From Candidatus Stahliibacteriota bacterium CG08_land_8_20_14_0_20_40_26 (lineage in GTDB: Bacteria; Hydrothermota; UBA3073): DNA of 6,335 nt. The stretch is from assembly GCA_002774315.1 (NCBI GenBank), contig PEYP01000015.1, positions 239-6,573 of the forward strand. Reading direction: 5' to 3'. Below, piece after piece: positions 5,699 through 6,335 of the stretch. A model generated the notes under the pieces. That model was given only the letters and a program-made list of their open reading frames with translations, ran no database searches and was not told the DNA's origin. The translations under genes and the position numbers were made by a program. Every line of letters starts with the position of its first letter. The first letter of the stretch is position 1.

Positions 5699-5760
5699 AT
5701 TAATCGCTGATAAACACAGATTCCGTAAGATAAAAAAATCAGTGTTAGTCTGCGTAAATC
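5699..5760. repeat. Long imperfect inverted repeat
   Basis: Arms 5699-5722 and 5737-5760 are complementary at 16 of 24 positions when aligned without gaps, around a 14-nt AT-rich centre with a run of seven A. The best-matched core is AAACAC / GTGTT with flanking GATT / AATC. It could be a diverged hairpin element or half of a larger dispersed repeat. It has no GTAG tag. Confidence 0.5.
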
Positions 5761-5800
5761 CCTGCCTACCCTGCCTGCCGGCAGGCAGGCGGCAGGCAGG
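5761..5800. repeat. GC-rich compound palindrome related to the 20-bp insert
   Basis: The core CCTGCCTGCCGGCAGGCAGG (5770-5789) is a perfect 20-bp palindrome. It is flanked by a further CCTGCCTACC (5761-5770) and GGCAGGCAGG (5791-5800), as if partial copies had been added on both sides. It differs from 205-224 at two positions (A to C, T to G), both of which complete the base pairing. It lies 27 bp past the stop of the rightmost minus-strand gene, where it could act as an RNA hairpin on that transcript. No T run follows, so it is not called a terminator. Confidence 0.8.
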
Positions 5801-5826
5801 TGCGTCCCAAAAAGCTATAGTCCATA

Positions 5827-6335
5827 TTATGAATTGGTAACCAGTAGATTTTCGTAATATTTACCATTAAATATAAGGAAATCCAGATATTTATGTCCCC
5901 GCACGCCTATTTTATTTGTATCCTCTGGAGAGATAAATCTTTTATCTTTTCTTGCTCTTAGGATTCTTCTTGCCGTTATAAGACCTATTCCGGGAACCCT
6001 TATCAATTCGTCATAGGATGCAGTGTTTATTTCCACAGGAAATAACTCTGGATGAGACCTTGCCCAGCTGAGTTTTGGGTCTATATCAGGTAAAAATCCG
6101 GATGGAACGATCTCCCGCGGGTCAAAGTTGTATTTTCTTATAAGAAAGTCTGCTTGATATAGCCTTCTTATTCTGAGTATAGGACAGGGAGATTTGTTGT
6201 CAAGCGGTGTATCAGGCTCAGGAGAAAATCCGCTATAGTAGACCCTTGAAAGTCCAAAATCCCTGTATAATCTTTTTGAGAGAGTAAGTAGACAGAGGTC
6301 ATTTTCTCCCGCAGCTCCTATAACAAACTGGGTAG
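5827..6335 (-). CDS. Radical SAM protein with C-terminal helix-hairpin-helix (DNA modification/repair type), C-terminal part
   Basis: The last 168 residues of a gene that continues past the right edge. The frame stays open to the window end, so a start at 6036 (GTG, 69 residues) is internal. Counting from the edge, TQFVIGAAGE (1-10), RLYRDFGLSRVYYSGFSPEPDTP (21-43), LRIRRLYQADFLIRKYNF (53-70) and the segment DPKLSWARSHPELFPVEINTAS (85-106) match my recollection of the radical SAM family annotated as putative DNA modification/repair protein (rSAM linked to UDG). A helix-hairpin-helix, IRVPGIGLITARRIL (111-125), suggests nucleic-acid binding. The radical SAM cysteines would lie outside the window, so that part is inferred from family resemblance. 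In this family a uracil-DNA-glycosylase-like gene is often adjacent; none is visible, but it could lie beyond the right edge. Function is not established. Confidence 0.85.
   Translation of the reverse strand, partial: TQFVIGAAGENDLCLLTLSKRLYRDFGLSRVYYSGFSPEPDTPLDNKSPCPILRIRRLYQADFLIRKYNFDPREIVPSGFLPDIDPKLSWARSHPELFPVEINTASYDELIRVPGIGLITARRILRARKDKRFISPEDTNKIGVRGHKYLDFLIFNGKYYENLLVTNS

Noticed and set aside
5761..5800. Intrinsic terminator
   Set aside because: The GC-rich stem is strong, but no run of T follows it on either strand, so only a possible structural role is suggested.

Overview
The window looks like an ordinary stretch of chromosome from a Gram-negative bacterium with moderately low GC. 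ATA, AGA and AGG codons are common. The outer-membrane assembly lipoprotein BamD implies a diderm cell. The style of the intergenic DNA (short palindromes, heptamer tandem arrays, CCTGCC-type palindromes) recalls uncultured candidate-phylum genomes, but that is an impression and the phylum cannot be fixed from these genes. No phage, plasmid, transposase, CRISPR, rRNA or tRNA gene was seen.

Layout. Positions 1-258 hold no gene. They contain four palindromic repeats and a consensus sigma-70-type promoter (94-122) pointing into a UbiB/ABC1-family kinase-like membrane protein (259-1854, +). A 267-bp repeat-filled gap (1855-2121) follows. Next is a B12-binding-domain radical SAM protein (2122-3484, +) whose first 17-18 codons lie in a different frame from the rest, across a CCCC run near 2177-2180. 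A perfect-length array of 22 heptamers (3481-3634) fills the gap between this gene and a convergent pair on the minus strand: bamD (3637-4260), 5 bp downstream of accC, the biotin carboxylase (4266-5603). A 223-bp gap (5604-5826) again holds repeats. The right end carries the last 168 residues of a radical SAM protein with a C-terminal helix-hairpin-helix, matching the 'DNA modification/repair' rSAM family often linked to a uracil-DNA-glycosylase-like partner.

How the genes relate. accC and bamD are probably cotranscribed, and both serve the cell envelope (fatty-acid precursor and outer-membrane protein assembly). The other genes show no obvious shared pathway.

The most interesting signal is intergenic. 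Six palindromes, in both orientations, each have GTAG at or 1-2 bases from the 5' side of a hairpin, the architecture of REP sequences mobilised by RAYT (TnpA-REP) transposases. Two of them are interrupted by the same 20-bp near-palindrome, and removing it restores a clean hairpin in both. One has an uninterrupted sister copy in this window, giving a direct filled-site/empty-site comparison. Diverged relatives of the 20-mer occur twice more. Four separate arrays with an exact 7-bp period form a second repeat theme.
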